A stretch of DNA of 64,000 bases from Nitrospira defluvii (GCA_011525625.1 WYAX01000003.1:310001-374000); one strand, 5' to 3'. Counted from the first letter of the stretch, positions 8,635 through 18,435 are shown. The notes: a model not told the origin generated them from the sequence alone. Numbers and translations are program-made.

Positions 8635-9753
8635 ATGCCGAATCCTGTCGCCACCTCACTGCGTATCGAACAAGGCACCTGTTACGCCCTGTTCGCCTAC
8701 GACATCGGTTTGGCCATTCACCTCGACGAAGCGGAACGGCATATCACGGCCATCAAAGAGCGCGGCCGCATCCGGCATAAGGCCCGGGCACCGCAATACT
8801 TCGACTATCGCCCGGCGCCGCTTCGCCTCACGCAAGACGGACAGGTCTTGGAATTCGGCACCTACCGCTCGCAAGCCGCGGTCGAGGTCATGCTCTATGA
8901 CTTCGGCGCCGTCACCGTCATCTACCGCATTCCCATCGAGGGGCCTTTCGAGAGCCTGTTGGGATTAAGCGAAGCGCTCTACGAAAACGACACCTTGCGG
9001 ACGGAATCTCGCCGGCGATTGGAACAGCTGGTGCGGGATATTCAGCCCGCTGTCGAGCGGCCCACGATGTCCGACGACGTCGAGGACTATCTGCTGTTTG
9101 CGATCGAACGCTGTACGCCGCCCGACATTCACACGCTCGGCACCCTCTACGACCATCTATTCGCGCGTGTGCTCCGCAGCGAGGCCACACCGCTGTCCGA
9201 CCAGGAGATCCATGAGGCGACGTCCTGCCGCATCGCATTCAGTCGCGGCGACCTCGCCCTCATCGACTGGAATGCGGCCCTCATATTCGGGCAGGGCATG
9301 GAAGACGTGCGGGCAGTGCTGGAGTTCGTCAACGTGGAACTGCTGGAGATGCGCACGCTGGATCAACAACTCGACAGAGCCCTGGACGAGGGATACGAGG
9401 CGCTTACGCGAAGGCCCGGTCGCAAACTGTGGTTGCCTGGTTCCCACGAACGAGCCGTGACCCACATCGGGCAGTTGCAGGTCGAGAGTGCGGTGCTCTT
9501 CGAACGGGTCGCGAACACCCTCAAACTCCTCGGCGATCAATACCTGGCCCGTGTCTACCGTCTGGCCTCGCAACGGTTCCATCTCGACGCGTGGGACGCC
9601 AGCATTCTGCGGAAACTGCAAACTCTGGACAGCATCTACGGCAAGATGGCCGATCGTTCGACGACTCAGCGGATGGAGTATCTGGAATGGATCATTATTG
9701 TCCTGATCGCGCTCTCGATCGTGCTCTCGTTCCTTCCATCCTCGGGGCACTGA
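8635..9753 (+). CDS. RMD1/YagE (DUF155) family membrane-anchored protein
   Basis: A 372-residue protein of the RMD1/YagE (DUF155) family. Family features visible are the N-terminal ALFAYDIGLAIHLDEAE, the RAPQYFDYRPAPLRL segment, the FGAVTVIYRIPIEG strand and the conserved FSRGDLALIDWNAALIFG region (about 202-219). The protein ends with a helical coiled part and a single C-terminal transmembrane helix (WIIIVLIALSIVLSFL, about 352-367), the family's usual tail anchor. Eukaryotic relatives act in mitochondrial translation and sporulation; the bacterial role is not settled. A long upstream region (8411-8634) probably holds its promoter. Confidence 0.85.
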   Translation: MPNPVATSLRIEQGTCYALFAYDIGLAIHLDEAERHITAIKERGRIRHKARAPQYFDYRPAPLRLTQDGQVLEFGTYRSQAAVEVMLYDFGAVTVIYRIPIEGPFESLLGLSEALYENDTLRTESRRRLEQLVRDIQPAVERPTMSDDVEDYLLFAIERCTPPDIHTLGTLYDHLFARVLRSEATPLSDQEIHEATSCRIAFSRGDLALIDWNAALIFGQGMEDVRAVLEFVNVELLEMRTLDQQLDRALDEGYEALTRRPGRKLWLPGSHERAVTHIGQLQVESAVLFERVANTLKLLGDQYLARVYRLASQRFHLDAWDASILRKLQTLDSIYGKMADRSTTQRMEYLEWIIIVLIALSIVLSFLPSSGH

Positions 9754-9829
9754 CGGGCAGGCCTTTCCGCTAGGCTTCCGGAAACAGGTGTGTTACAAGC
9801 CGTACAACCTAACCCGTGACTGGTGATCG

Positions 9830-11029
9830 GTGTCCAACCCTGCAAGGACGAGACAACTGGCAAGCCTGTTCGGCATCGTCGCCGCCCTGAGTTCGGCCGG
9901 TTGCCTGTCGCCTCCCACCTTGAACCGGGCGGTCCTCGCCTATGACGAGGCCATCACCGATGCGATCTCGAAACAGTTGCTGATCAATATCGCCAGGGCG
10001 CACCATCACGAGCCGATTCACTTTACCGGTGTGGCCAACGTGGCCGCCACATTCGATTTCCGCATCACTGCCGGAGCGACCCCGACTCTCACCGGCGAAC
10101 ATGGCCGCACTCTGATGCCGTTGTTCGGCGGGTCCATCGCGGAGAACCCCACCATCAGCATCGCGCCGATCGAAGGAGAAGAATTCACCAAGCGGCTTCT
10201 GGCGCCGTTCCAGGAGAGCAAGCTTACCCTGCTGCTCCGGCAAGGCGTCGACATCGATCTCCTCTTACGACTCATGGCGAACGAGCTCCGGTTGAAACAC
10301 CAGGGCGAGGAAATCGCCTACCGCAACAGGCCGTCCGACAAAGACGACTACGAGATGTTCCGCAAAGTCGTCTTGCATCTCTCGGCCATTCAAGACGCCA
10401 ACCGGCTCTATGCGGAAGCGATGACGTTCGAGCGCACCTGGACCATTCCCGCTGAATCCGTCACGGCGGAAGGCTTCGCTGCGCTGGAACAGCAATACCT
10501 GATCGCCTATCTCCCCGAGCAGCGGGCCTACATGCTCCGCAAGCCGGTGTCGGGTCGGATTCTCATCACCAACTACGATCCCGCGACCCTTCCGCCCGAT
10601 GAACGGATTCGATTGCACGAAACCGCCGACCAACGGCCCGCGAACGATGTGTCCTTCGATATTCGGCCCGGCCATATCGGCGGAGAATGGCCGATGCGCG
10701 GGGATTTCAGACTGCGCAGTTTCAACGCTATGCTGAATTTCTTGAGTCGCTCCGTCGATGACGAGCGCGAATATGACGTCGACAAGGATCTTCGGACACC
10801 GTCCGTGGCGGAAAATCCCGTCCACACGATGGAGTTGCTGATCTCAGACCGGGCGCCCGAGGCCTCGGCCCTCTTTGTTCGCTCGCATGGGCGCTACTAT
10901 GCCGTGAACGGAGAAGGCCCGTTGGGCCGGTGGAATCGTGAAGCCTTCAAGCTGCTGACGCAACTATTTCAGATGACCGTGACCGAAGTTCCTCGTAGCG
11001 GCGTCCCCGGCATCACCATCGCAAAATAG
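9830..11029 (+). CDS. Lipoprotein of unknown function
   Basis: A 399-residue predicted lipoprotein. The N terminus has a hydrophobic run and a lipobox SSAGC with Cys at about 25. The mature protein starts LSPPTLNRAVLAYDEAITDAISKQ, then an INIARAHHHEPIHFTGV segment and a beta-rich core; I do not recognise a named family. The start is a GTG with only a weak ribosome site. It precedes the DUF481 gene by 130 bases on the same strand, so both may serve the outer envelope. The high-quality lipobox and consistent coding character make the gene secure; the function is not known. Confidence 0.75.
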   Translation: MSNPARTRQLASLFGIVAALSSAGCLSPPTLNRAVLAYDEAITDAISKQLLINIARAHHHEPIHFTGVANVAATFDFRITAGATPTLTGEHGRTLMPLFGGSIAENPTISIAPIEGEEFTKRLLAPFQESKLTLLLRQGVDIDLLLRLMANELRLKHQGEEIAYRNRPSDKDDYEMFRKVVLHLSAIQDANRLYAEAMTFERTWTIPAESVTAEGFAALEQQYLIAYLPEQRAYMLRKPVSGRILITNYDPATLPPDERIRLHETADQRPANDVSFDIRPGHIGGEWPMRGDFRLRSFNAMLNFLSRSVDDEREYDVDKDLRTPSVAENPVHTMELLISDRAPEASALFVRSHGRYYAVNGEGPLGRWNREAFKLLTQLFQMTVTEVPRSGVPGITIAK

Positions 11030-11159
11030 GCAGGCGACAGTTTTTCACCCCATCCGCTTGCAACTCCCTGAGGCCGTCCAGTAGGGTGCGGCTTGAACAG
11101 ACCGCGGTCCCTCCGCCTCTCGCCGTGAGTCGCGAGTCCGCCGGACCCCATTCATATCC

Positions 11160-12182
11160 ATGTCCCGTCACGACATCTATCGCCGCCTGCTTCAGCAGGG
11201 CACACTGTTGTTCTTCAGCCTCTGGACCGGCCTTGCATGGGCCGACGAAGTGCATTTGCAGAACGGGGACCGACTGACGGGCACGATCGTCAAAATGGAG
11301 GAGCGGGTATTGACCCTCCAGACGGACTATGGCGGCGAGATCAAACTGGATTGGGGCAAAGTCGAACGTCTGACATCGACAAGCCCGCTCAGAATCCTGG
11401 TACCGGGGGCCTCGCACGACGTGCTGCGCGACTTCCTCTACGGGTCGCAAGAGCTTCAGGAGGCCAGGGAGCTCGGACCGGAAAGCCCCGTCCCGCTGAC
11501 CGACATTACCGCGATCAATCTGGACCCGCTCCGCGTGACGGGCACCATCACGGTCGGCGGAAACAGCACTTCCGGGAACAGCAGCACCAAGGCCTTCAAC
11601 AGCGCCGCTCGCGTGACGATCCAAGCCTATCGTCAGCGGCTGTTGCTCGAAGGGAAATACAACTATGGGCAGGCGGGCGACCAGGTCACGGCCCGCAACT
11701 CGCTCGCGAGCCTGAAGCACAACTATTTTGTCAGCAAACAGATCTTCATCGAAACGTTCGGCATGCTGGAAAAGGACACGCTGCAGAACCTGCAACTCCG
11801 CTCCACCATCGGTAGCGGTTTGGGCTACCAATTTTTCGAAACGGCCCGCACGACCCTGGCGCTCTCCGTCGGTCTCGCGCACGTGAACGAACATTTCACG
11901 AACAGCCCCAATACACAGACCCCTTCCGCACGATGGAGCGTACGGTGGGAGCACGCCCTCTGGCCGGATCGCGTCAAGGTGTTTCATCGCCACGAAGCAT
12001 TTTATGACCTCAATGCCGGTAACGCCTTCCGGGTGAACGCCGACCAGGGTGTCCGCATCACCGTGTACAAGAATCTCTTTTTCAATGTGGAATACGACCT
12101 GCGATTGAACACGCAACCTGCGCCGGGGCGGAAAACCACCGACGAAGCGGTGATCTTCGGTGTGGGTTATGAGTTCCGCTGA
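11160..12182 (+). CDS. DUF481 (YdiY-like) outer-membrane protein
   Basis: A 340-residue exported protein. A signal peptide (FFSLWTGLAWADE, cleavage near residue 28) is followed by a short beta domain typical of the family's N terminus, VHLQNGDRLTGTIVKMEERVLTLQTDYGGEIKLDW. The remainder matches the DUF481/YdiY barrel type: INLDPLRVTGTITVGGNSTSGNS, then alternating strands (RQRLLLEGKYNYG, TTLALSVGLAHVN) and a C-terminal strand ending GVGYEFR, where the terminal Arg follows the aromatic residue usual in outer-membrane barrels. The physiological role of the family is poorly known (salt or acid induced in E. coli). It is convergent with the flavoprotein, with a 12-base gap. Confidence 0.82.
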   Translation: MSRHDIYRRLLQQGTLLFFSLWTGLAWADEVHLQNGDRLTGTIVKMEERVLTLQTDYGGEIKLDWGKVERLTSTSPLRILVPGASHDVLRDFLYGSQELQEARELGPESPVPLTDITAINLDPLRVTGTITVGGNSTSGNSSTKAFNSAARVTIQAYRQRLLLEGKYNYGQAGDQVTARNSLASLKHNYFVSKQIFIETFGMLEKDTLQNLQLRSTIGSGLGYQFFETARTTLALSVGLAHVNEHFTNSPNTQTPSARWSVRWEHALWPDRVKVFHRHEAFYDLNAGNAFRVNADQGVRITVYKNLFFNVEYDLRLNTQPAPGRKTTDEAVIFGVGYEFR

Positions 12183-12194
12183 GTCCGTCCCTGT

Positions 12195-13487
12195 CTAGCC
12201 CCCTCCCGCAAGGAGACTCGCCGCTGCCGCGCGACCCGCTATCCGGCCGGTCGCCCAGGCCCATTGAAAATTGAACCCGCCGATTCGGCCGTCGCAATCG
12301 ATCACCTCCCCGACCAGATAGAGCCCCGGCACCACCTTCGATTCCATCGTACGGAAGTTGATCTCTTCCAACGGCACTCCGCCGGCAGTGACCTCGGCAA
12401 CATTCCAGCCACGATCCCGCACCACCGGAAACGGGAACCGTGTCAGTGCGGCGAGCAGACGATCGCGAAGCGAACGAGGCACCTGCCCACAGGCCTGCCG
12501 CGAGTCCGCTCCGACGTGAAGACAGATCGCCTCGGCACAGCGCTCCGGCACCACCTCTGCAACGAGTTTCACCAGCGACCGCCGTGGCGCGGCGGCAGCC
12601 CGCCCCAAGAACCACTCGCGCGCCTGATCGGGAGTCTTGCCGGGCATGAAGTTCCCGTAAACCTCCGCCTTCGCGCCGCGCTCTTTGGCCAGACACCAGA
12701 ATCGGCTCGCATCCATCACGACAGGCCCGCTGATCCCGAAATGTGTCCAGAGCAAGCTCCCGGTCCGCCGATCCACCGACCGTCCCTCTACGACGGTCTC
12801 CACTTCCACCTCGTGGGACAGACCTGACAGTCTCTCGTGGAAACAACGGTCATCCAACACCAACGCCACCAGCGCCGGAACGGTCGGGGTCACCCGGTGT
12901 CCCAACGCGCGCGCCAGTCCGTATCCCGACCCGTCACTCCCCGTCCGAGGCAACGATCGCCCGCCGGTGGCGAGCATGACGCGCCGCGCCACTGTCTCAC
13001 CCTCCTGGTGGCGGATCACAAACCGGGCTGTGTGGTCTGTGCCGATGACGTTGTTGGATGTGTCGAGTCTGGTGATGGCCGACACTCGATGCCCGGTACG
13101 CAGCACAACCCCGAGGTCCCGGGCGCGCGTCAGCAACGCATTGAGCACCGTGCGCGCCTTATCGGTCACAGGGAAAAGCTTCCCGGTCTCCTCGCATTTC
13201 AGTTGGACGCCGAGCGAGGCAAACCACTCGACCGTCTCACGGACTGAAAAGGCGGCCAACACGTTGCGTATGAGATGCCGGGTGCCGAAAAAATCATCCG
13301 GTGTGACCGCCTCGTGCGTGACATTGCAGCGGCCCCCGCCGGAGACGAGGATCTTGGCCCCGAGACTCTTAGCCCCGTCCAGTAATTCCACCCTGATAGC
13401 CGGATTGTGCTCTGCCGCGAAAATGCCGGCTGCCAGCCCGGCCGCCCCCGCCCCGATCACACACACGTCCACCACCGGCTCCGGCAT
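12195..13487 (-). CDS. HI0933/BaiN-type NAD(P)/FAD-dependent oxidoreductase
   Basis: A 430-residue flavoprotein. The N-terminal dinucleotide-binding motif VCVIGAGAAGLAAGIFAAE (about residues 7-25) is followed by the family signature KILVSGGGRCNVTHE (about 46-60). An ATGGRSLPRTGSDGSGYGLA block and a C-terminal GLYLVGEVIDCDGRIGGFNFQWAWATG complete the FAD site. HI0933-like proteins are reductases of unclear substrate. The ATG at 13487 has GAGGTGAC directly upstream; a longer frame to 13553 lacks one. A second member of the same superfamily lies at 19163-20401. Confidence 0.88.
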   Translation of the reverse strand: MPEPVVDVCVIGAGAAGLAAGIFAAEHNPAIRVELLDGAKSLGAKILVSGGGRCNVTHEAVTPDDFFGTRHLIRNVLAAFSVRETVEWFASLGVQLKCEETGKLFPVTDKARTVLNALLTRARDLGVVLRTGHRVSAITRLDTSNNVIGTDHTARFVIRHQEGETVARRVMLATGGRSLPRTGSDGSGYGLARALGHRVTPTVPALVALVLDDRCFHERLSGLSHEVEVETVVEGRSVDRRTGSLLWTHFGISGPVVMDASRFWCLAKERGAKAEVYGNFMPGKTPDQAREWFLGRAAAAPRRSLVKLVAEVVPERCAEAICLHVGADSRQACGQVPRSLRDRLLAALTRFPFPVVRDRGWNVAEVTAGGVPLEEINFRTMESKVVPGLYLVGEVIDCDGRIGGFNFQWAWATGRIAGRAAAASLLAGGG

Positions 13488-13640
13488 GTCACCTCGTCGA
13501 GAATCGGTTGAGTCCTGCCGCCGCATGATGCCCGTTGCGAAGAAGGCGCGCAATCGTAAAACTTGGCATGGAAACCGGCGCCGTCACTATGCCAAGATCC
13601 GGAATCGTTTCCAGGAAGACGCCGATATCCGCGAGATCCC

Positions 13641-13958
13641 ATGCGCCTATTCCACCGATTGCTGCTCCCGATACTTCTATTCAGCCTCTCGGCCGGATGT
13701 CTGTTGCCCGCCTCCTCCACCTTGCCCGATACGCCGAAGGACGCGACGATTTCCACGAATGTCGAAGCGAAGTTGGCGGAAGATCAGCAAGGCGGTTTGA
13801 CCGGCATCATCGTGACCACCGAAGGAGGAACCGTGACCCTGACCGGCACCGTGCACAAGGCCGAACGCAAGGCGAGGGCCGCTGAATTAGCGAGGCAGGT
13901 AACGGGGGTAAGGCGGGTGAAGAACGATCTGGAGATTCGCGCCACCGCTGCACCGTGA
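13641..13958 (+). CDS. BON-domain lipoprotein
   Basis: A 105-residue lipoprotein with signal LLLPILLFSLSAGC, Cys at about residue 20. The mature part is one BON domain: DATISTNVEAKLAEDQQG, IIVTTEGGTVTLTGTVHKAERKARAAELARQVTGVRRVKNDLEI. This alpha/beta fold is found in OsmY-like periplasmic proteins and is thought to bind membranes or phospholipid. A frame extension to 13563 exists, but the ATG at 13641 puts the signal peptide at the N terminus. It is divergent from the flavoprotein and convergent with the AsmA-like gene. Confidence 0.82.
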   Translation: MRLFHRLLLPILLFSLSAGCLLPASSTLPDTPKDATISTNVEAKLAEDQQGGLTGIIVTTEGGTVTLTGTVHKAERKARAAELARQVTGVRRVKNDLEIRATAAP

Positions 13959-13979
13959 CGAGTCTCGACTGGCCGAGCG

Positions 13980-16900
13980 TCAAAACTCCTCTTCCTCTCC
14001 TCCGGTCATCTCTTCTTCCACCATCGAAAAGGCTTTTTGCGGCAGGGTGATGGCATTGACCAAAATATCGAACGCTAATTGTGCAGTGCCCTTGACCCCC
14101 GTCATCAAGGATTCTGTGGGGAGATACCTCAAGTCCGGCTGCTCGCCGCTCCCCTTCAGTTCGAACACGGCGGTATCGAAGCCCTGGCGGTCTCCGGCAA
14201 GGAGTTGACCGAACAGCGGGATGCGCTTCAACATATCGGAATAAGAACCGAGGGGGCTGGTCGCCAGCACCATGTCGAATTCATCCGCCACGAGATCATA
14301 TCGCCCCGTTCCGCTGATCTTGAGGATGGGACTGTCGAGCAGGAATTCCTTCGCCGTGACGACACCGTTGTTCAGCGACCCCACCAGTTTGAGCCGATCG
14401 AACGGCAACCCCTCTTTGTCGAGATTCACCTGCCCCTGCAACACAGCCGGCAGGTTCAAGACAGACAGCAGGGTAGACAGCACCGGGACTTGATACAGCC
14501 GTCCGTCCTGAACGAGGATTTGAAGCGGCCGACGACTCGTCAGGCTTGCAGGCAGCAGCGTCCCTCGCTCAAATTCGGCTTGGACTTTCCCCGATGTGGT
14601 CAGCCACCCCGAGACGACCGGCTTGTCCTGGAACGGCGACAAGACCCGCTCGACCGGAAGACCGCCGGCGCGGAAGGTGCTGCGGGCCTGTTCCATCTGC
14701 CCGTTTCTCATGCGAATCTTTACCTGGCCCGCGAGCTGGCCCTCGTTCGTGTCCCCGCTGATCCGCTCAACTGTCAGGAGTCCGTGCTCCCAGGTGATTT
14801 TGCTGGAGAGGTCGGTGAGCAGGAACTTCTTGTAATAGACATGATCGGCAAACAGGAACGCGTGCAGCGTCGCGTCCGACCAGAGATGGCTCGAAGATCG
14901 GTGGAGGGCGGCGCGCGGCCGTCGTGGCCGAGACATCCGAAAGGCGGCGAGATCGATTTCGGACGACTCTACGACGAGCCGGGCCTTCGGGGAGTCCGCC
15001 CATTGAGCGATGGAGCCGGAGATCCGCAGATCGCTGCCACCCACGTGACAGGTCATACGCGCAATATGAATCCGGTCTTGATCGAAACGCAGCGTCACGA
15101 ACGCCTCGCGAATCGGCTCGTCCAAGGCATCCAGCTTGATCGTGCCCTCATCGAATGCGATCTGGCCTGTGGTGCGCCAGGAGGATCGGTCGTTCATCCG
15201 GCCCTCCATATCGAGAGTGACGTCCAACGTCCCCGACCGGACGGGTCCCAGCACGATGCCCTTCGGCAGTCTGCCGACGGCAATCCGGCCGGACGACACA
15301 TGCACCGAAAACTCTCCCTCCTCATCCAATTGGATCGCCCCGGAGGCTGAAACCGCGACCGGAGGCACCTTGATGCCGACATGTCGAATCTCCAGACGAT
15401 TGTCTCGAGAGAGCTGCCCTTCAAAATGTATCTCGGCGGGAGCCTGCTGCGGCTTGGTGAACCAATTCTGCACACGCAGCCCCGTCTGCCCGAGATCGAT
15501 GCGGCCTTTGATTCGTGGATGTCCGAGCCCCCCCGTCAGCGCAGCGCGCAGACGAATGGTGCCGCCCAGCTCAGGAATCAATTCGTCCTCAGCTCGCTCA
15601 GCCAGCCAGGATTGGACCTCCGCCGCCTCCATGCTCATCGCCAGCGTCACATTGGAGTAGGCTTTGCCGTCCACCATCGTCACTGACCCCTGCATGTTGA
15701 ATGCGGCCGGCCCCATCCACCCGTCAACATGCTCGATCGCCACCAGGATCGGCGTGGCGGTGAGATGCGCCTCTACCTGCCGTACCGGCATCGGCAGCAG
15801 GGCACTGCGCCCTCCGCCCCGCTGCAGCCGGAGATCGGCATCAACCAGCGCGAGCGGTTGCCCACTCAGCGGTCGCCCCATCACATGGGCGATCATCTCG
15901 ACATCCCCGGTTGGTTGCTCCAGCTCGGTCGCCACGTCTCGCAGAAGCGGAAATTCATCCAGACGGCGCACGGTCTCCACCAAGCCGGCCACCGGAGCCG
16001 ACCCTGCGATCTTCACATCGATGTACGGATCGGTCGCCCATCGGGTGATCAGCAAGTCTTCTCCCGTCAGCCTGATGGGGCCACATTGCGCACGCAGCTC
16101 CGTCATGCGGAGCTGATCGGCATCCAATCCTATATTTACGGAGAGGGCCTCCACAGGCGGGTACTGTGGAGCCAGCGTGAACCGGCCGTTTCGAATCGCC
16201 ACGAGACCATTGACGCGCGGCCGTGCCCCTGGCCCGATTTCACCGGCAATCGACAAGGTTTGCAGTGTGATCACCCCTTCCACCGCATGCTCCGTAAACT
16301 GAGCCCGCAACTGATCCGAGACCCAGGCGGACGGCAGTTCACTCAACAGTCGCCTCACCGTCACCGGCGGCGCAGACATCGTGGACGAAAATCGTGGTTG
16401 CAGGGTTCCGATCCCGAGCACCGCTCCGGAACCCTGCAAGGAGACATCCGCAAGCTCTGCCCGCACGTCGTCGGCGAGCAGATCGGACCCGGCTGCCCTC
16501 GGCACCCAGCGCAGGTGAGCCGTCAGTTGGGCAGGCTGCGAAAAACCGTCGGAGACCCCGCCGTCGCCCAGCCAGTGAGACAACGCATGCCGCACATCCA
16601 GTCGGTGGATCCGTAGATCTCCTTCTGCCTGTATGCCTTCTCCTTCGTCGGTGTGCGTCAACGAACCCTCATACAGAAATGCCGCCTGCCCGCGGGCCTG
16701 CGGAATCTCACCCGAGAGATGCAGCATCGCGCGGCGCCCCATCATGTCACTCGATAACGCCCCCTGCGTCACAGTGATAGGGAGTGGAGCAGGCGTAGAC
16801 ACCGATTCGTCGATAAAGGTCACGACTCCGTGAATCACGAACAGATTCCGGACAACCTGAAACAGCGAGAACGGCCGAGTGGAATCCGGACTGTCAGAGG

Positions 16901-17321
16901 ATGAATTCTCCTTGCCCAGGGACCACGTTCCGTTCGGCCACCGGCGGATGGTGACCTGAGGGCGGTCGATGACCAGATCTTTGGCGACGAGGCGTCCCTC
17001 CAGCAACGGTAGCCACTGCAGGGCGATCTCCACCCGCTCCGCACTCACCAGCGGCATGTTGGAAGCGGAGTCGTAGAGCCGGGGCTGCGTCAGTGCCAGC
17101 CTAGGCGAGGGAACGATCCCAATATGCGAGTGCTCGATGGAAATCCGATGTCCCGTCCGCGCTTCGATCTCCTGAAGCCATGCCGCCGTACTCTCAGGGC
17201 GGTTCAGGAGCCAGGGTAGCGCCAGGACCGCGCCGACACAGACAATCGCCAGGAAAAGCACCGCGAACAGGAGCACCTGTCCTGTTCGCTTGAGCACGGG
17301 CAGGATGATCGTGTGGTTCAT
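13980..17321 (-). CDS. AsmA-like/DUF748-type envelope protein
   Basis: A 1113-residue protein with one N-terminal membrane anchor (VLLFAVLFLAIVCVGAVLALPWLLN, about 15-40) and a very long periplasmic part of repeating beta segments. The beginning (RTGHRISIEHSHIGIVPSPRLALTQPRLYD) and the C-terminal AsmA-like part (about 870-1090: ISGTGRYDLVADEFDMVLATSPLGSYSDMLKRIPLFGQLL) are typical of AsmA/TamB-related bridges. Such proteins span the periplasm and move phospholipids between membranes. The tail is strongly acidic (MTGGEEEEF). AAGGAG lies about nine bases before the ATG at 17321. A 423-codon frame on the opposite strand is only its shadow. Confidence 0.85.
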   Translation of the reverse strand: MNHTIILPVLKRTGQVLLFAVLFLAIVCVGAVLALPWLLNRPESTAAWLQEIEARTGHRISIEHSHIGIVPSPRLALTQPRLYDSASNMPLVSAERVEIALQWLPLLEGRLVAKDLVIDRPQVTIRRWPNGTWSLGKENSSSDSPDSTRPFSLFQVVRNLFVIHGVVTFIDESVSTPAPLPITVTQGALSSDMMGRRAMLHLSGEIPQARGQAAFLYEGSLTHTDEGEGIQAEGDLRIHRLDVRHALSHWLGDGGVSDGFSQPAQLTAHLRWVPRAAGSDLLADDVRAELADVSLQGSGAVLGIGTLQPRFSSTMSAPPVTVRRLLSELPSAWVSDQLRAQFTEHAVEGVITLQTLSIAGEIGPGARPRVNGLVAIRNGRFTLAPQYPPVEALSVNIGLDADQLRMTELRAQCGPIRLTGEDLLITRWATDPYIDVKIAGSAPVAGLVETVRRLDEFPLLRDVATELEQPTGDVEMIAHVMGRPLSGQPLALVDADLRLQRGGGRSALLPMPVRQVEAHLTATPILVAIEHVDGWMGPAAFNMQGSVTMVDGKAYSNVTLAMSMEAAEVQSWLAERAEDELIPELGGTIRLRAALTGGLGHPRIKGRIDLGQTGLRVQNWFTKPQQAPAEIHFEGQLSRDNRLEIRHVGIKVPPVAVSASGAIQLDEEGEFSVHVSSGRIAVGRLPKGIVLGPVRSGTLDVTLDMEGRMNDRSSWRTTGQIAFDEGTIKLDALDEPIREAFVTLRFDQDRIHIARMTCHVGGSDLRISGSIAQWADSPKARLVVESSEIDLAAFRMSRPRRPRAALHRSSSHLWSDATLHAFLFADHVYYKKFLLTDLSSKITWEHGLLTVERISGDTNEGQLAGQVKIRMRNGQMEQARSTFRAGGLPVERVLSPFQDKPVVSGWLTTSGKVQAEFERGTLLPASLTSRRPLQILVQDGRLYQVPVLSTLLSVLNLPAVLQGQVNLDKEGLPFDRLKLVGSLNNGVVTAKEFLLDSPILKISGTGRYDLVADEFDMVLATSPLGSYSDMLKRIPLFGQLLAGDRQGFDTAVFELKGSGEQPDLRYLPTESLMTGVKGTAQLAFDILVNAITLPQKAFSMVEEEMTGGEEEEF

Positions 17322-17519
17322 GCCGGGCGACTCCTTCACTCCACTGTACGCAGGGGGAGGAGGCCGACACAAGCGGCACCACTCGACCCGGGAAGAGGGA
17401 GGGGCCGGCACTGGTTGGCCTCCGCGAGGATTCCGGTGAGCCGGCCGCAGTGGGGCTGCGCACGAGAGGACTATGCTACACTCCGAAACTCACGACGACT
17501 TCAACTGGCGAATTGAGGC

Positions 17520-18311
17520 ATGGGATTGACGACGGAACCGATTCTCCCGATCGCATTGTTGCACCTGGCGCCGATCCCCGGGGCGTTGGCGCGGAACCGT
17601 CAACTGATCACCAGCGCCATCTGCAGGGCCGCCCGCCTAGGGGCGACATGGATCATCACCCCGGAACTGGCGGTCAGCGGCTATACCTTCGCCGATACAC
17701 TTGGGACGGAGTGGATCGAACCGCAACCGGACCACTGGATGAGCAGGGTCTGCCGACTCGCTGCCCGGCTTCGCGTCACCCTGTTCCTCTCGCACCCAGA
17801 AAAAGATCCACGTTCGCGGCACCTCTACAACACGATCTTTGCGATCGGCCCGGACGGTCGCATTGCGGGTCGCCACAGAAAGATCAATGCCCTACGCGTC
17901 GGGTCTGAGGCCTGGTCGACGCCGGGCACAGAGGCGACCGCGTTTCGCTTGGCGCCGTTCGGCAACGTCGGCCTCCTCATCTGCGCCGACGCCTATTCGC
18001 CCGGGATTGCCAAGAGCCTGAAGGCGCAGCAAGCCCAGGTTCTTGTTTCTTCAGCTGCCTGGGCACCCGGCCTGCATGGCCCGAACGGCGAGTGGGAACG
18101 CTGCACGAAAGACACGGGACTGCCGTTGTTCGTCTGCAACCGAACCGGTCAGGACCGCACGCTGGATTTCAGAAAGGCCGAAAGCGTCGTGGCACAAGGG
18201 GGCAAGCGACTCCTCTCCCTGTCATGCGAACAGTCCGCCCTCTTCCTCATCGACTGGAATCTCACAACGGGGACGCTCGCCGACCGGAACGCCCGGCGCA
18301 TTCTGCTCTAG
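17520..18311 (+). CDS. Carbon-nitrogen hydrolase (nitrilase superfamily)
   Basis: Cytosolic amidase-type enzyme, 263 residues. The Glu-Lys-Cys triad of the nitrilase superfamily is in place: Glu in ITPELAVSGYTF (about 44), Lys in GRHRKINAL (about 121) and Cys in GLLICADAYSP (about 157). A catalytic Glu region, WAPGLHGPNGEWERC, and the VCNRTGQDRTLDF stretch follow. It is shorter than N-carbamoylputrescine amidases and the substrate is not evident. A repeat element starts at its stop codon. Divergent from the AsmA-like gene across a 200-base promoter region. Confidence 0.87.
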   Translation: MGLTTEPILPIALLHLAPIPGALARNRQLITSAICRAARLGATWIITPELAVSGYTFADTLGTEWIEPQPDHWMSRVCRLAARLRVTLFLSHPEKDPRSRHLYNTIFAIGPDGRIAGRHRKINALRVGSEAWSTPGTEATAFRLAPFGNVGLLICADAYSPGIAKSLKAQQAQVLVSSAAWAPGLHGPNGEWERCTKDTGLPLFVCNRTGQDRTLDFRKAESVVAQGGKRLLSLSCEQSALFLIDWNLTTGTLADRNARRILL

Positions 18312-18435
18312 CAGGATGCGGAAAAAGTCCGCCAGCGGCGTTCTCGCATCGCTCAGCGGCTCACCGTACGGCACGAGTACGATTCGCCGCTTCGTTCGCT
18401 GCGGCCTTGATGGACGGCCCTTTTCCGCATCCTGC
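18311..18435. repeat. Repeat family 2, full-length 125-bp palindromic element
   Basis: Perfect 15-bp terminal inverted repeats, GCAGGATGCGGAAAA at 18311-18325 and its complement at 18421-18435, bound an imperfectly self-complementary interior. The left end overlaps the stop codon of the nitrilase-family gene. There is no coding capacity and no obvious target duplication. It looks like a non-autonomous palindromic element. Related sequence lies at 34378 and 55820. Confidence 0.7.

Noticed and set aside
12685-13800. 371-codon plus-strand frame opposite the flavoprotein
   Set aside because: Antisense to the flavoprotein and overlapping the BON lipoprotein in another frame; no ribosome site.
14079-15350. 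423-codon open frame on the plus strand
   Set aside because: It lies fully antisense inside the AsmA-like gene, has no ribosome site, and its product is an Arg/Gln/His-rich sequence typical of a shadow frame in high-GC DNA.
18311-18435. Family 2 element as an insertion sequence
   Set aside because: Only 125 bp, no transposase frame; at most a non-autonomous element.
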